Part shown: positions 1 through 6,337 of the stretch, piece after piece
How the letters are laid out: every line of letters starts with the position of its first letter
How positions within the stretch are numbered: the stretch's first letter is position 1
Assembly: GCA_910578605.1 (NCBI GenBank)
Contig: CAJTQG010000029.1
Location: 1-36,309, forward strand
DNA length: 36,309 bases
Source: an uncultured Lachnospiraceae bacterium
GTDB taxonomy: Bacteria > Bacillota > Clostridia > Lachnospirales > Lachnospiraceae
Reading direction: 5' to 3'
Made by a program: the position numbers and the translations under genes
The notes under the pieces: model-generated
Seen by the model: only the letters and a program-made list of their open reading frames with translations
Databases searched by the model: none
Told to the model about the DNA's origin: nothing

Positions 1-198
1 TCATTACACTATTATGAGGAAAAAGGGGATACCGTCCGGACAGCGCATTTGAGTTTTCTGATGGCGTACTATGTCTTTGCTCCTTTGACGCCACCTGGTT
101 CCGAGTGCCTTGCCCTGTATTATATGAACAAAGCCGTGTCATTAAATCCGATACCGGAATATAAAGAGTGGCTTTCGATTATGGAGAAAGGGAACTGA
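1..198 (+). CDS. C-terminal end of a TPR-like protein (partial)
   Basis: The reading frame is open from the first base and stops with TGA at 196-198, giving 65 residues, so the start lies outside the window. The segment ALYYMNKAVSLNPIPEY resembles the second helix of a tetratricopeptide repeat and the start of the next one. It is followed 6 bases later by the first copy of the intergenic repeat that punctuates this region. Function cannot be stated from this fragment. A TPR-type adaptor or an immunity-like orphan gene is possible given the neighbours. Confidence 0.55.
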   Translation, partial: SLHYYEEKGDTVRTAHLSFLMAYYVFAPLTPPGSECLALYYMNKAVSLNPIPEYKEWLSIMEKGN

Positions 199-204
199 TG
201 CAGA

Positions 205-267
205 CGAATATCCCCAATAAGCTACAGCGGACGGACAGGGCAGGCATCCCCGGCGTTCCAGCAAATC
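205..267 (+). repeat. Intergenic cassette repeat, copy 1
   Basis: First of five imperfect copies of one element. It starts with AATATCCCCAATAAG and continues with GGACAGGGCAGGCATCCCCGG, the GC-rich core shared with the other copies. It lies between the stop of the preceding gene and the ribosome binding site of the next. This copy diverges in its middle (GCTACAGCGGACGGACAGGG) and lacks the GATCGGGG tail. Confidence 0.7.
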
Positions 268-291
268 AAAAGTTGTTTCGGAGGTATCTAA

Positions 292-828
292 ATGAACACG
301 CTTTATGAAAAATATAAAAATTTGAAGATAGACGGTAGCTGGATTGGTTTAGAACTTGGAGGGGGAATATCATGTTTTTGCACACCTATTGGAGCTGAAA
401 TTATTGGCTGGGATAATGGCATACACTACTGCTTTATTAAAGGTTTTGGAGATATGGTTTTCTGCGTTAATCCAGAAACTTGCTGCGATTACTTTGTCTA
501 TCCGATTGCCCGCAATTTTTGTGATTTCTTAGGGTTGATACTCGCCACTGGTGGTACAAATACCTTACAACAAATTATTTGGTGGGACAAGAAAACATTT
601 GATGATTTTGTTAATAGTCCAGAAGAACAGGAATATAAAGTTCGGCCCGAAGTAAAAAATGTTTTGGATGCAATTCGCAAAGGGATGGATGTAGTGTCGA
701 TAGATACCCCGTTTGAGTATATCAAAGATTTGCAGAGCAATTTCCCTTATGAGCAAATTTCATTTACAAATGAGTATTATGATATTTTAGGAATTGAGCA
801 CCCTGATAGAACAGTGCCAGAAGATTGA
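292..828 (+). CDS. Hypothetical protein, possible immunity-type orphan (178 aa)
   Basis: A complete 178-residue ORF with an ATG preceded by TTTCGGAGGTATCTAA. It has no signal peptide and no membrane segment. It is acidic and rich in aromatic residues and cysteines; blocks such as VYPIARNFCDFLGLILATGG and IIWWDKKTFDDFVNSPEEQE look like a compact alpha/beta cytoplasmic domain. The look is reminiscent of SMI1/KNR4 (SUKH)-type immunity proteins that sit in toxin-immunity arrays, but no diagnostic motif fixes this. It is bounded on both sides by the cassette repeat, which suggests a unit gained or lost as a single-gene module. Confidence 0.7.
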   Translation: MNTLYEKYKNLKIDGSWIGLELGGGISCFCTPIGAEIIGWDNGIHYCFIKGFGDMVFCVNPETCCDYFVYPIARNFCDFLGLILATGGTNTLQQIIWWDKKTFDDFVNSPEEQEYKVRPEVKNVLDAIRKGMDVVSIDTPFEYIKDLQSNFPYEQISFTNEYYDILGIEHPDRTVPED

Positions 829-851
829 GAGAGTAACAAGATTTGGAGTAG

Positions 852-921
852 TTATTTCCAATAAGCCGCAGCCTGACAGGGCAGGCATCCCCGGTTTTCC
901 GGCAGATCGGAGAATCGGGGG
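852..921 (+). repeat. Intergenic cassette repeat, copy 2
   Basis: The best-preserved copy: CCAATAAGCCGCAGCCTGAC, then AGGGCAGGCATCCCCGG, TTTTCCGGCAGATCGG and CGGGG. It can form a hairpin GCCTG/CAGGC (loop ACAGGG) and a second one, CCGG-TTTT-CCGG, enclosed by CCCCG/CGGGG. It starts 24 bases after the preceding stop and ends 22 bases before the next start codon. Confidence 0.75.
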
Positions 922-942
922 GGGCAGAGAAAGGATATATCT

Positions 943-1371
943 ATGAAAGAACGTATAAAGAACTGGGTACATGAACTGTACTGGAATGATGATATAAACT
1001 GTGCGAGGACAGCAATCATCTGTTTGGGTGAATTATTTGAAACTGCTATTGAACCGCAAACAATCTGGTCTGCTGTTGGATTACATGGTGCCGGAGGATA
1101 CAGAGCGCAGTGTGGAATAGTTGAAGGTACACTCATGTTTATAGGAATATATCTTCATAAATTAGGAAAGACAGAAAACGAAATAATATCTGCCTGTTAT
1201 AATTTTGCGTCAGCTTTTGAAAAAGCATTTGGCTCATTAAGATGTTTAGAACTACGCCCTATGGGTTTTTCAGAGAATGATCCACCACATATGTGTGAAA
1301 ATCTGACTTGTGATGGGATTGAATTTGCATATCAATATATTTTGCAGGTTACAAAGCAATATCCCCAATAA
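943..1371 (+). CDS. C_GCAxxG_C_C family putative redox protein (142 aa)
   Basis: A 142-residue ORF, ATG start after GAGAAAGGATATATCT. The cysteine layout fits the C_GCAxxG_C_C family: Cys near residues 20 and 27, a glycine-rich GLHGAGGYRAQCGIVEGTL segment around residues 47-65, then C...L and a closing HMCENLTC pair near residue 120-125. The family is thought to bind metal or act in redox chemistry, but no reaction is established. The last codons (QYPQ, stop TAA) lie inside the next copy of the cassette repeat, so the repeat supplies the C-terminus and stop. Confidence 0.72.
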   Translation: MKERIKNWVHELYWNDDINCARTAIICLGELFETAIEPQTIWSAVGLHGAGGYRAQCGIVEGTLMFIGIYLHKLGKTENEIISACYNFASAFEKAFGSLRCLELRPMGFSENDPPHMCENLTCDGIEFAYQYILQVTKQYPQ

Positions 1372-1424
1372 GTCACAGCCTGACAAAGTAGGGCAGGCAT
1401 CCCCGGCTGTCCAGTGTATCGGGG
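1359..1424 (+). repeat. Intergenic cassette repeat, copy 3
   Basis: Begins AATATCCCCAATAAG, continues TCACAGCCTGACAAAGTAGG, GCAGGCATCCCCGG and ends TATCGGGG. It overlaps the last 13 bases of the upstream gene and supplies its TAA stop codon. It carries a small insertion (AAAGTA) relative to copy 2. Confidence 0.75.
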
Positions 1425-1456
1425 AACCATATAACAAAGATGTGGAGGAGTGTAAG

Positions 1457-1603
1457 ATGTTTGATTTTATTATAGAGATGATTGCAGATATTGAGGAAAT
1501 CTTTGTTGATTTGTGGGTAAACAAAGTGATAAACCGAAAGAAAAAAAGTAATATCAATATTAATAATGCAAGTGAATCACAGGGAATACAAGATGGAAAA
1601 TAA
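1457..1603 (+). CDS. Small hypothetical protein (48 aa)
   Basis: A 48-residue ORF starting MFDFIIEMIADIEEIFVDLW and ending in a lysine/asparagine-rich hydrophilic tail. The start at 1457 is chosen because GTGGAGGAG lies 6-8 bases upstream; the frame is open further upstream but only through the repeat. The N-terminal half could form an amphipathic or membrane-associated helix. It overlaps the start of the next (broken) gene by 11 bases, suggesting translational coupling. Function unknown. Confidence 0.5.
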   Translation: MFDFIIEMIADIEEIFVDLWVNKVINRKKKSNININNASESQGIQDGK

Positions 1604-2036
1604 AATGGAGAGAATCAATGCATTGCTGGAGAAGCCATGTTTTATCATGGATTATCTTCCGGAACAGGTGAAAGCGGACAATGGCGGGTAGTTTTTTGAT
1701 GTGGAGTATTATCTGCTGAACAGTGATAAACATATCGGGTTGAAAGACAGGTTTGTTGCCGTCATTTTGAAACTGATGTGTTATTACCATGTATCTATTC
1801 TGTGGAATGGATGGGTTGACCTGCCTTCACCGAAAATGATAGAAGAAGCAGTCTGTGAAATTATGGGGAAGCATTCAGGTACACTGAATGTCCTGTTTGT
1901 GGAGGAAGAAGCGTTGCTGGTTTTTGATTGGGACTGCTTAAATCTGTCAGTGTATAACCCGTCAGATAAAGCGCAGTCCATTATGGAGAGGATAGCTTTT
2001 TCGGAAGGTTTGTTCTGGAGGGAGGCGGCGGACTAA
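1593..2036 (+). pseudogene. Hypothetical gene interrupted by an in-frame TAG
   Basis: Reading from the ATG at 1593 gives 32 residues (MENKMERINALLEKPCFIMD...) up to a TAG at 1689-1691; the same frame then continues without interruption for 115 codons to the stop at 2036. The residues just before and after the stop (ADNGG, stop, FFDVEYYLL) read naturally through it, so a CAG-to-TAG or similar single-base change is the simplest explanation. The undisturbed protein would be about 147 residues, soluble, acidic, with a tryptophan-rich centre (ILWNGWVDLPSP). Restart at GTG 1701 is possible. Family not recognised. Confidence 0.65.
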
Positions 2037-2048
2037 TTCTGGATAAAA

Positions 2049-2112
2049 AAATATATCCCTGACAAGCCATAGCCCCAAAAGGTGGGCATTCCCTATTTTC
2101 CGACAGATCGGA
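2049..2112 (+). repeat. Intergenic cassette repeat, copy 4 (diverged)
   Basis: The most diverged copy: ATATATCCCTGACAAGCCAT, then GGTGGGCATTCCCTATTTTC and CGACAGATCGG. The spacing of blocks matches copies 2 and 5. The following open frame begins directly at its edge without a ribosome binding site. Confidence 0.6.
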
Positions 2113-2113
2113 G

Positions 2114-2419
2114 TTGTCCGATGCCCTCCGGGAGCAGATAGCCGGATACGCCAGGGAGGATGCGGCGCAGAATGTCTATATGGGGAATAAGTTCCTCGCC
2201 CTGCGGAAAAGCGAGGTTGTATGGGCGGTTCTGAGCGTGACAGGAACTTCACTGTTTTTGGCAGATAAAGGATTCTGCTTGGAAGACGAGGAGATCAAAG
2301 GCAAAGTATTTAATAGTTGTGCCGTAAATTTGGATAGATGGAGTGATGATGTGATGCGGATGGCTGTTTTGGGTGATAAAAGAGCGGAAAATACATGGTT
2401 GCAACCTGATGTTGCGTAG
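2114..2419 (+). pseudogene. 5'-truncated hypothetical gene fragment (about 101 codons)
   Basis: An open frame of 101 codons whose only usable upstream start is a TTG at 2114 touching the repeat edge, with no Shine-Dalgarno sequence. The peptide has ordinary protein composition (LRKSEVVWAVLSVTGTSLFL, AVNLDRWSDDVMRMAVLGDK), so this is best read as the 3' part of a gene whose beginning was lost where repeat copy 4 now lies. The family is not recognised. Its stop codon falls inside an inverted repeat that precedes the next regulator gene. Confidence 0.45.
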
Positions 2420-2429
2420 TTGCAACCAT
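2395..2429. promoter_or_regulatory. Perfect 11-bp inverted repeat upstream of the XRE gene
   Basis: ATGGTTGCAAC at 2395-2405 is the exact reverse complement of GTTGCAACCAT at 2419-2429, separated by 13 bases. The left arm also contains the 10-bp palindrome GGTTGCAACC (2397-2406), and GTTGC recurs in the spacer. It lies 60 bases before the start codon of an XRE-family regulator, so an autoregulatory operator is likely; an RNA hairpin is the alternative. Confidence 0.45.
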
Positions 2430-2488
2430 ATTTTGGTGGTGCGCTACCTGAAAAAATTGTATCTTGGTGGGGAAAGGAGGAGCTGGAT

Positions 2489-3232
2489 ATGACATTTGGA
2501 GAAAAAATTCAAAAGTTGAGAAAAGAATCAGGACTGTCCCAGGAAGAGTTATCTTATCAGTTAGGAGTTTCCCGGCAGGCCATCAGTAAATGGGAGCGCG
2601 ACAGCGGATATCCGGAGACAGAAAAAATAGTACGCATGAGCAAGATTTTTGATGTTACGCTGGATTATCTTCTGAATGAGGAAGATTCGCAAAAGCCGGA
2701 GTTGGCTCCCGATGAAAAGGGGCTGTATGTGAGCCGTGAAATGGCAGAAGGTTTCCTTTCCTATCAGAAAAGAAAAATGGTCAAAATCGGTGTTGCGGTC
2801 AGCCTTTTTGTTGGTGGCCTATCCCTTTCTTTCTGGGATGCGGAAATGAGCATGGTATTGTTTATGGTGCTTGTGATCTTAGGGATTATTCTTCTGTTTT
2901 CAGTAAAGCTGGCAGATAATCCCTACCGCAAGATGTGGATAGAAAACCTGTCCTTTGATAAGGCTGTAAAATCGGAACTGACCTCTGCCTATGCAGATAA
3001 AAAGAAGTCGGCCCATATGCTCAATCTTGCCGGGATCGCACTGATCGCCATAGGATTTTTGCTCTGCCCGATGCTTATTCCTGCAGAAATGTATGTTTTG
3101 GATAATATCGTGTTTGCCTGCGGAATGATATTAGCCGGCGTAGGCGCTTTCCTATGTGTGTATGTTTCCGGAATAGTCCGGGCGTACAGGATGCTTATTA
3201 TGAACGAAGAATATCGTGAAAAAAGAAAGTGA
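2489..3232 (+). CDS. XRE-family transcriptional regulator with C-terminal membrane domain (247 aa)
   Basis: Start ATG 2489 is preceded by AAAGGAGGAGC at ideal spacing. Residues ~4-60 form a Cro/CI-type helix-turn-helix (LSQEELSYQLGVSRQAISKW followed by the typical KIFDVTLDYLL end). After a short linker come four hydrophobic segments (about residues 92-110, 113-134, 172-192 and 199-222), so the DNA-binding domain is anchored in the membrane. This layout is common in Firmicute regulators that respond to envelope conditions. The next gene, a lipoprotein, starts 7 bases downstream, so the two are one transcript. A palindrome pair in front may be its own operator. Confidence 0.85.
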   Translation: MTFGEKIQKLRKESGLSQEELSYQLGVSRQAISKWERDSGYPETEKIVRMSKIFDVTLDYLLNEEDSQKPELAPDEKGLYVSREMAEGFLSYQKRKMVKIGVAVSLFVGGLSLSFWDAEMSMVLFMVLVILGIILLFSVKLADNPYRKMWIENLSFDKAVKSELTSAYADKKKSAHMLNLAGIALIAIGFLLCPMLIPAEMYVLDNIVFACGMILAGVGAFLCVYVSGIVRAYRMLIMNEEYREKRK

Positions 3233-3239
3233 GGATATT

Positions 3240-3683
3240 ATGAAGAAAATATTTATGGTTTTAGTTATGGTTTCTGCCCTGTTCTGTGGCTGCGGTAAAG
3301 AGGAAGGTTCAGATGTATCGGAATACTACAATGAAATATCAAAAGCACAGGAAATTATTGTTGTATCTGCTGATACATCAAGCGTGATACAGACGCTTTC
3401 CAGTAAAGAGGACATAGGGGATTTTATGATGGCGCTGGATATGGACAAATGGGAATTAGGCAAACTTCCAAGCGGCGCACAAGAAATTGGCAGTTTTGGT
3501 CTGTCACAGGAGGAAACAGTGAAATTCGGACAGACCGAAACGGATGGGGAGTTATATGATGTATGCAAAATCTCTGTATATGATGCTTCTTATGTGAAAT
3601 TTGAAGTTGCCGGATTGGATATGGTATTTGAAATAAGTGAAGATACAGCAGATTATCTGCAAGGCTATTTTGAATTACAATAG
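3240..3683 (+). CDS. Small lipoprotein (147 aa)
   Basis: The start at 3240 gives MKKIFMVLVMVSALFCGCGK, a short signal peptide ending in a lipobox-like FCGC with the lipidated cysteine at about residue 18. The GTGAGGAT just upstream serves as the ribosome binding site. The mature part is acidic, with no recognisable catalytic motif. It is co-transcribed with the membrane-anchored XRE regulator (7-base gap), suggesting that it senses or modulates an envelope signal for that regulator; this is inference only. Confidence 0.75.
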   Translation: MKKIFMVLVMVSALFCGCGKEEGSDVSEYYNEISKAQEIIVVSADTSSVIQTLSSKEDIGDFMMALDMDKWELGKLPSGAQEIGSFGLSQEETVKFGQTETDGELYDVCKISVYDASYVKFEVAGLDMVFEISEDTADYLQGYFELQ

Positions 3684-3717
3684 TTTTGTCTAGTGTCTGT
3701 AAATGAACCCCACGGAC

Positions 3718-3793
3718 GCATATACCCAATAAGCCACAGCCTGACAGGGCAGGGCAGGCTTCCCAGGGTTCCGGCAGATTAGGGGATCGGGGA
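3718..3793 (+). repeat. Intergenic cassette repeat, copy 5
   Basis: Reads CATATACCCAATAAGCCACA, GCCTGACAGGGCAGGGCAGGC, TTCCCAGGGTTCCGGCAGAT and ends GGGGATCGGGG. The stem GCCTG/CAGGC carries a duplicated GGGCA. It lies 34 bases after the lipoprotein stop and is followed by decayed sequence rather than by an intact gene. Confidence 0.7.
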
Positions 3794-4012
3794 GCAGGAT
3801 TTATTTTTTGAATGAGAGGCTTGATATGAAGAATATCTGGATTATAAGCAGTTTTGGGATTTTCTGAATAAGTTGGATTACTAATAAAGCACAAAGGATA
3901 AAAGGGAGCTGGCAGAGGCAGGCTGGTTTCCTTGTTCTATTTTGGTGAGAGGAAACAGTTGTCAGGGGCAATCTTCTTTTGTTTTTTATGCACCATTCAT
4001 GATTAAAGTGAT
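3794..4012 (+). other. Gene-free stretch with a possible gene remnant
   Basis: No gene can be supported. At 3825-3884 a 19-codon frame YEEYLDYKQFWDFLNKLDY ending in TAA looks like the tail of a lost acidic protein, immediately preceded by TGA. This agrees with repeat copy 5 having once been followed by another cassette gene. Further on the sequence shows no feature. Confidence 0.3.
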
Positions 4013-4132
4013 ATGACGATCATAACGGAGGTGAATGTAGCCATTGTAACCCTTTTAAGTGATTTTGCAAAGCTGGAAGATGAAATATTCCATTTATATA
4101 GAAGGCAGTTACAGTCGGAAATGAAAAAATAG
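4013..4132 (+). CDS. Small hypothetical protein (39 aa)
   Basis: A 39-codon frame, MTIITEVNVAIVTLLSDFAK and then LEDEIFHLYRRQLQSEMKK, with plausible amphipathic-helical character. There is no strong Shine-Dalgarno sequence, so expression is uncertain. It precedes the element-borne sigma-like gene and might be an element gene or the tail of a longer one. Confidence 0.3.
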   Translation: MTIITEVNVAIVTLLSDFAKLEDEIFHLYRRQLQSEMKK

Positions 4133-4144
4133 AATCTCTTTAAG

Positions 4145-4178
4145 CCCACCAAATAAAAAAAACGGCGTCTTTGGTGGG
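4145..4178. other. Stem-loop, 9-bp perfect stem
   Basis: CCCACCAAA (4145-4153) pairs with TTTGGTGGG (4170-4178) across a 16-base loop rich in A. There is no U tract after it on the plus strand, so it is a possible terminator only for the minus strand, or an RNA structural element. Confidence 0.35.
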
Positions 4179-4398
4179 TGTGATTTGGCACGCCTAAATA
4201 GCAGAACCATAGATTTCCCTTCAAACCCGTTTTGAGTTTGGAGGCATTTTTTGTTTGTAAGTAGTAGCTTTTATTTTCATTTGCTTTATCGGGGATGGGC
4301 GGATTATCTGTTAAAAAACATCTCCGTCAGTACATGGGGGCTTCCTGATTTAAAAATAGAAGCCAAATATCGACGCAATGAAAATAAATTCTTTATAG

Positions 4399-4431
4399 AC
4401 CGTAAAGGTGTGACAGCCTTTGCGGTTTTTC
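4399..4431 (+). terminator. Rho-independent terminator upstream of the sigma-like gene
   Basis: ACCGTAAAGG (4399-4408) pairs with CCTTTGCGGT (4417-4426), one G-U pair, 8-base loop, followed by TTTTTC. Between 4133 and 4542 no gene can be supported; this hairpin and the one at 4145-4178 are the only structures seen there. Confidence 0.55.
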
Positions 4432-4542
4432 TTTTGTCGTTTTTTGCTGGATTACGCCGCTGGGCGTTATTCATTATCGGTTGCCGTTCACCACCTGCCA
4501 ATCTGGATTTTTAACAAAAAATTCAGATTGGAGGAAAGGAAT

Positions 4543-5019
4543 ATGGAGGGTAACCGCCCAAAAAGAAGAAAGGATAAGTATAATCCTTATAATATATACG
4601 AAAAGGACAAGCATTATTACATTTCATTTAAAGACGGACAAGGAGCTTTACATAAACTGGAAATCAGCAGGGCATTGTATGACACGTTTGATTCATTTGA
4701 ATTAGATGATCTGGTGTATCTCAACGTAGTGGACAGGCATATTGAGCAGTCCGAGGTATGGGAAGCGACTTTGAATGTGAGGGCAGTAGAAAAGCCGGAG
4801 AGCATAGAAGAAGTCGTGCTGAAAAAGATTCAGATTGAGGCATTACATACAGCAATGAAAACATTGCCGGAAATGCAGCGCCGCAGGATGCAGTTATATT
4901 ATTTTGAGGGCATGACCTATGAGCAGATAGCAAAAAAGGAAGGCTGTACGAAAATGCCAGTCAAGCGTTCCATCGAAGCTGCTGTTGAACGCCTGAAAAA
5001 AGAATTGAAAAAAATTTAA
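4543..5019 (+). CDS. Sigma-70 region 4-like protein of a mobile element (158 aa)
   Basis: Start ATG 4543 follows GGAGGAAAGGA. The N-terminal ~90 residues are basic, then hydrophilic. The last 60 contain a sigma region 4-type helix-turn-helix: LPEMQRRRMQLYYFEGMTYE, then QIAKKEGCTK and a final basic helix VKRSIEAAVERLKKELKK. Proteins of this layout occur in conjugative and mobilizable elements of Clostridia, where they are thought to direct element transcription. It lacks region 2, so it is not a complete sigma factor by itself. A terminator-like hairpin follows 32 bases after the stop. Confidence 0.75.
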   Translation: MEGNRPKRRKDKYNPYNIYEKDKHYYISFKDGQGALHKLEISRALYDTFDSFELDDLVYLNVVDRHIEQSEVWEATLNVRAVEKPESIEEVVLKKIQIEALHTAMKTLPEMQRRRMQLYYFEGMTYEQIAKKEGCTKMPVKRSIEAAVERLKKELKKI

Positions 5020-5050
5020 AATCAGGTAGCTACTTTTTGCGTTTAAGTGA

Positions 5051-5085
5051 GGAAACAGGTGAGGGAGATAAAAAATCCCTTGCCT
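5051..5085 (+). terminator. Terminator-like hairpin after the sigma-like gene
   Basis: GGAAACAGG with GGGA on the left (5051-5066) pairs with TCCC and CCTGTTTTCC (5076-5092) around an A-rich loop; the stem is interrupted by short internal loops and one extra T. It is followed by GTTTTG. Confidence 0.45.
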
Positions 5086-5094
5086 GTTTTCCGT

Positions 5095-5530
5095 TTTGCG
5101 GTGAATGGGTTTGTACCATGAAAATTTCATACCCATTCACCAAGCACATTCCTGTTGTTATCGTGATGAGCGTAAGCCACGTTAGCAGGTACGCCATGAG
5201 CTGGATGGGGATAAAAGCAGCGGAATCGCACAGACAGAAAGAAAATGGTTTGCGGCTGTCCTATCCCCATCTAAGGAGCGGGAAATACCGGGCTATAACT
5301 ACCAGTTTGCTACTGATAGGGCGATAACAGGCAGCAGGGACAATGATACTCCCGTCCAGTCACAAGTCGAGCGTTAGAAGCGTCGCAACAAATGAGGGCG
5401 GCTCCGGGCGATCCCCGGAGGGGTGCGAATCCCGTGGAACTGGCCAGCAGCCAGTCGTTTGGTGACTTCCCTTGTGTTTCATAACGCAATATGCCGGGGT
5501 GTCGGGGACAAATAGGCATTACTTATAGAT
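5095..5530 (+). other. Noncoding, strongly structured 430-base stretch
   Basis: No convincing gene is present. Several inverted repeats lie in order: GGTGAATGGGT/ACCCATTCACC (5100-5110 and 5131-5141), GATGGGGATA/TATCCCCATC (5204-5213 and 5262-5271), CTCCGGG/CCCGGAG (5402-5408 and 5414-5420) and ACTGGC/GCCAGT (5439-5444 and 5450-5455). This is more GC-rich than the flanks. It could be an element-encoded structured RNA, an oriT or a decayed intron. It leads directly into the PemK/MazF gene. Confidence 0.45.
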
Positions 5531-5548
5531 TTGTGGAGGATAAAAAAT

Positions 5549-5926
5549 ATGTTAGGCAGAATATACCGGGGAGAGATGTATTATGCAGACTTAAACCCCG
5601 TGGTAGGTTCAGAGCAGGGCGGATACCGCCCTGTTCTCATTATCCAGAACAATACCGGGAATTACCACAGCCCTACCGTGATTGTGGCGGCAATGTCAGG
5701 AAAGATCAGCGAAAAGCCTGATTTGCCCACACACCATAAGGTGAAATCATACGCAGGGCTGAAAGAAGAATCCCTTGTGCTTCTGGAGCAGTTACGGACG
5801 ATTGATAAAAAGCGTTTGCAGGAATATATCGGGCGGCTGAACCGGGCAGATATGGAACAGGTAGACCGCTGCCTTGCTGTAAGCCTTGAGCTGTGTGTTG
5901 GCAGTGAAGCCGGACAGCGACCTTGA
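5549..5926 (+). CDS. PemK/MazF-type endoribonuclease toxin (125 aa)
   Basis: Start ATG 5549 follows TTGTGGAGGA at good spacing. The protein shows the MazF fold signatures: RGEMYYADLNPVVGSEQGGY near the N-terminus, RPVLIIQN, the central TVIVAAMSG strand and the late SLVLLEQLRTIDKKRL segment. The family cleaves mRNA at short motifs. No cognate MazE-type antitoxin ORF is visible directly upstream, where the structured stretch lies instead. Similar solitary copies ride on clostridial mobile elements. The antitoxin might be absent, unlinked or an RNA. Confidence 0.85.
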   Translation: MLGRIYRGEMYYADLNPVVGSEQGGYRPVLIIQNNTGNYHSPTVIVAAMSGKISEKPDLPTHHKVKSYAGLKEESLVLLEQLRTIDKKRLQEYIGRLNRADMEQVDRCLAVSLELCVGSEAGQRP

Positions 5927-5992
5927 AAAAGCGGCAGGGCGGGCAGGAATTGTCTGCCCCTGCGCTACATAGGGAGGGAAAGGAGGCATATT

Positions 5993-6178
5993 ATGAGGTC
6001 AGCAGAACAGCAGAGGATAGAAAAGGAGATAAACGGCTGCCAGATTACTTTGTCTTTTTCGGCAAAGCCAGTGGACGGGGTAATGGATAAGATACAGTCT
6101 ATTTTATCAAAAGCATATGATGAGCGGGTGCAGAATGACCTGATGGATATGATTGGCTTAGAGCTTCCTTGCAGGTGA
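5993..6178 (+). CDS. Small element-borne protein (61 aa)
   Basis: ATG 5993 is preceded by AAAGGAGGCATATT, a perfect Shine-Dalgarno sequence. The 61 residues (MRSAEQQRIEKEINGCQITL then SFSAKPVDGVMDKIQSILSK) are soluble and helical. Small proteins of similar size sit immediately before large serine recombinases in clostridial Tn4451-type and related elements and are often called TnpW-like; I see the position and size rather than a motif, so this name is only a suggestion. Confidence 0.6.
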   Translation: MRSAEQQRIEKEINGCQITLSFSAKPVDGVMDKIQSILSKAYDERVQNDLMDMIGLELPCR

Positions 6179-6219
6179 CAAGCCTTGCGGGTGACACTAT
6201 AAATTTCAAAATCGCACAT

Positions 6220-6248
6220 TTGCGGTTGAAAGAGTTCCTTCCTATAAT
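6220..6248 (+). promoter_or_regulatory. Candidate sigma-A promoter for the recombinase
   Basis: TTGCGG (6220-6225) and a consensus TATAAT (6243-6248) are separated by 17 bases. Downstream is a small GGCGG-ATAG-CCGCC hairpin (6258-6271), then the ribosome binding site ACGGGAGGAT and the recombinase start at 6338. Confidence 0.5.
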
Positions 6249-6337
6249 AATGGCACAGGCGGATAGCCGCCAGCGAACCTTGAAAATTCCATATAGTGCA
6301 TCCCGTATGAAATTTTTATTACGGGAGGATATAGCCA

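Noticed and set aside
205..3793. CRISPR array as an explanation of the five repeats
   Set aside because: Copies are 350-1600 bases apart with genes between, diverged, and no cas gene is present.
205..3793. Integron attC sites as an explanation of the five repeats
   Set aside because: They lack the attC core boxes (GTTRRRY) and no tyrosine-type integron integrase is visible; only the gene-plus-site arrangement is similar.
3424..3894. A 156-codon minus-strand frame over the lipoprotein gene and repeat copy 5
   Set aside because: It is antisense to a well-supported lipoprotein with a lipobox and SD; its proline-rich peptide comes from the repeat.
5037..5327. A 96-codon plus-strand frame across the structured stretch
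   Set aside because: No ribosome binding site, composition set by the hairpin arms (ISYPFTKHIPVVIVM from an inverted repeat) and no protein-like pattern; treated as noncoding.
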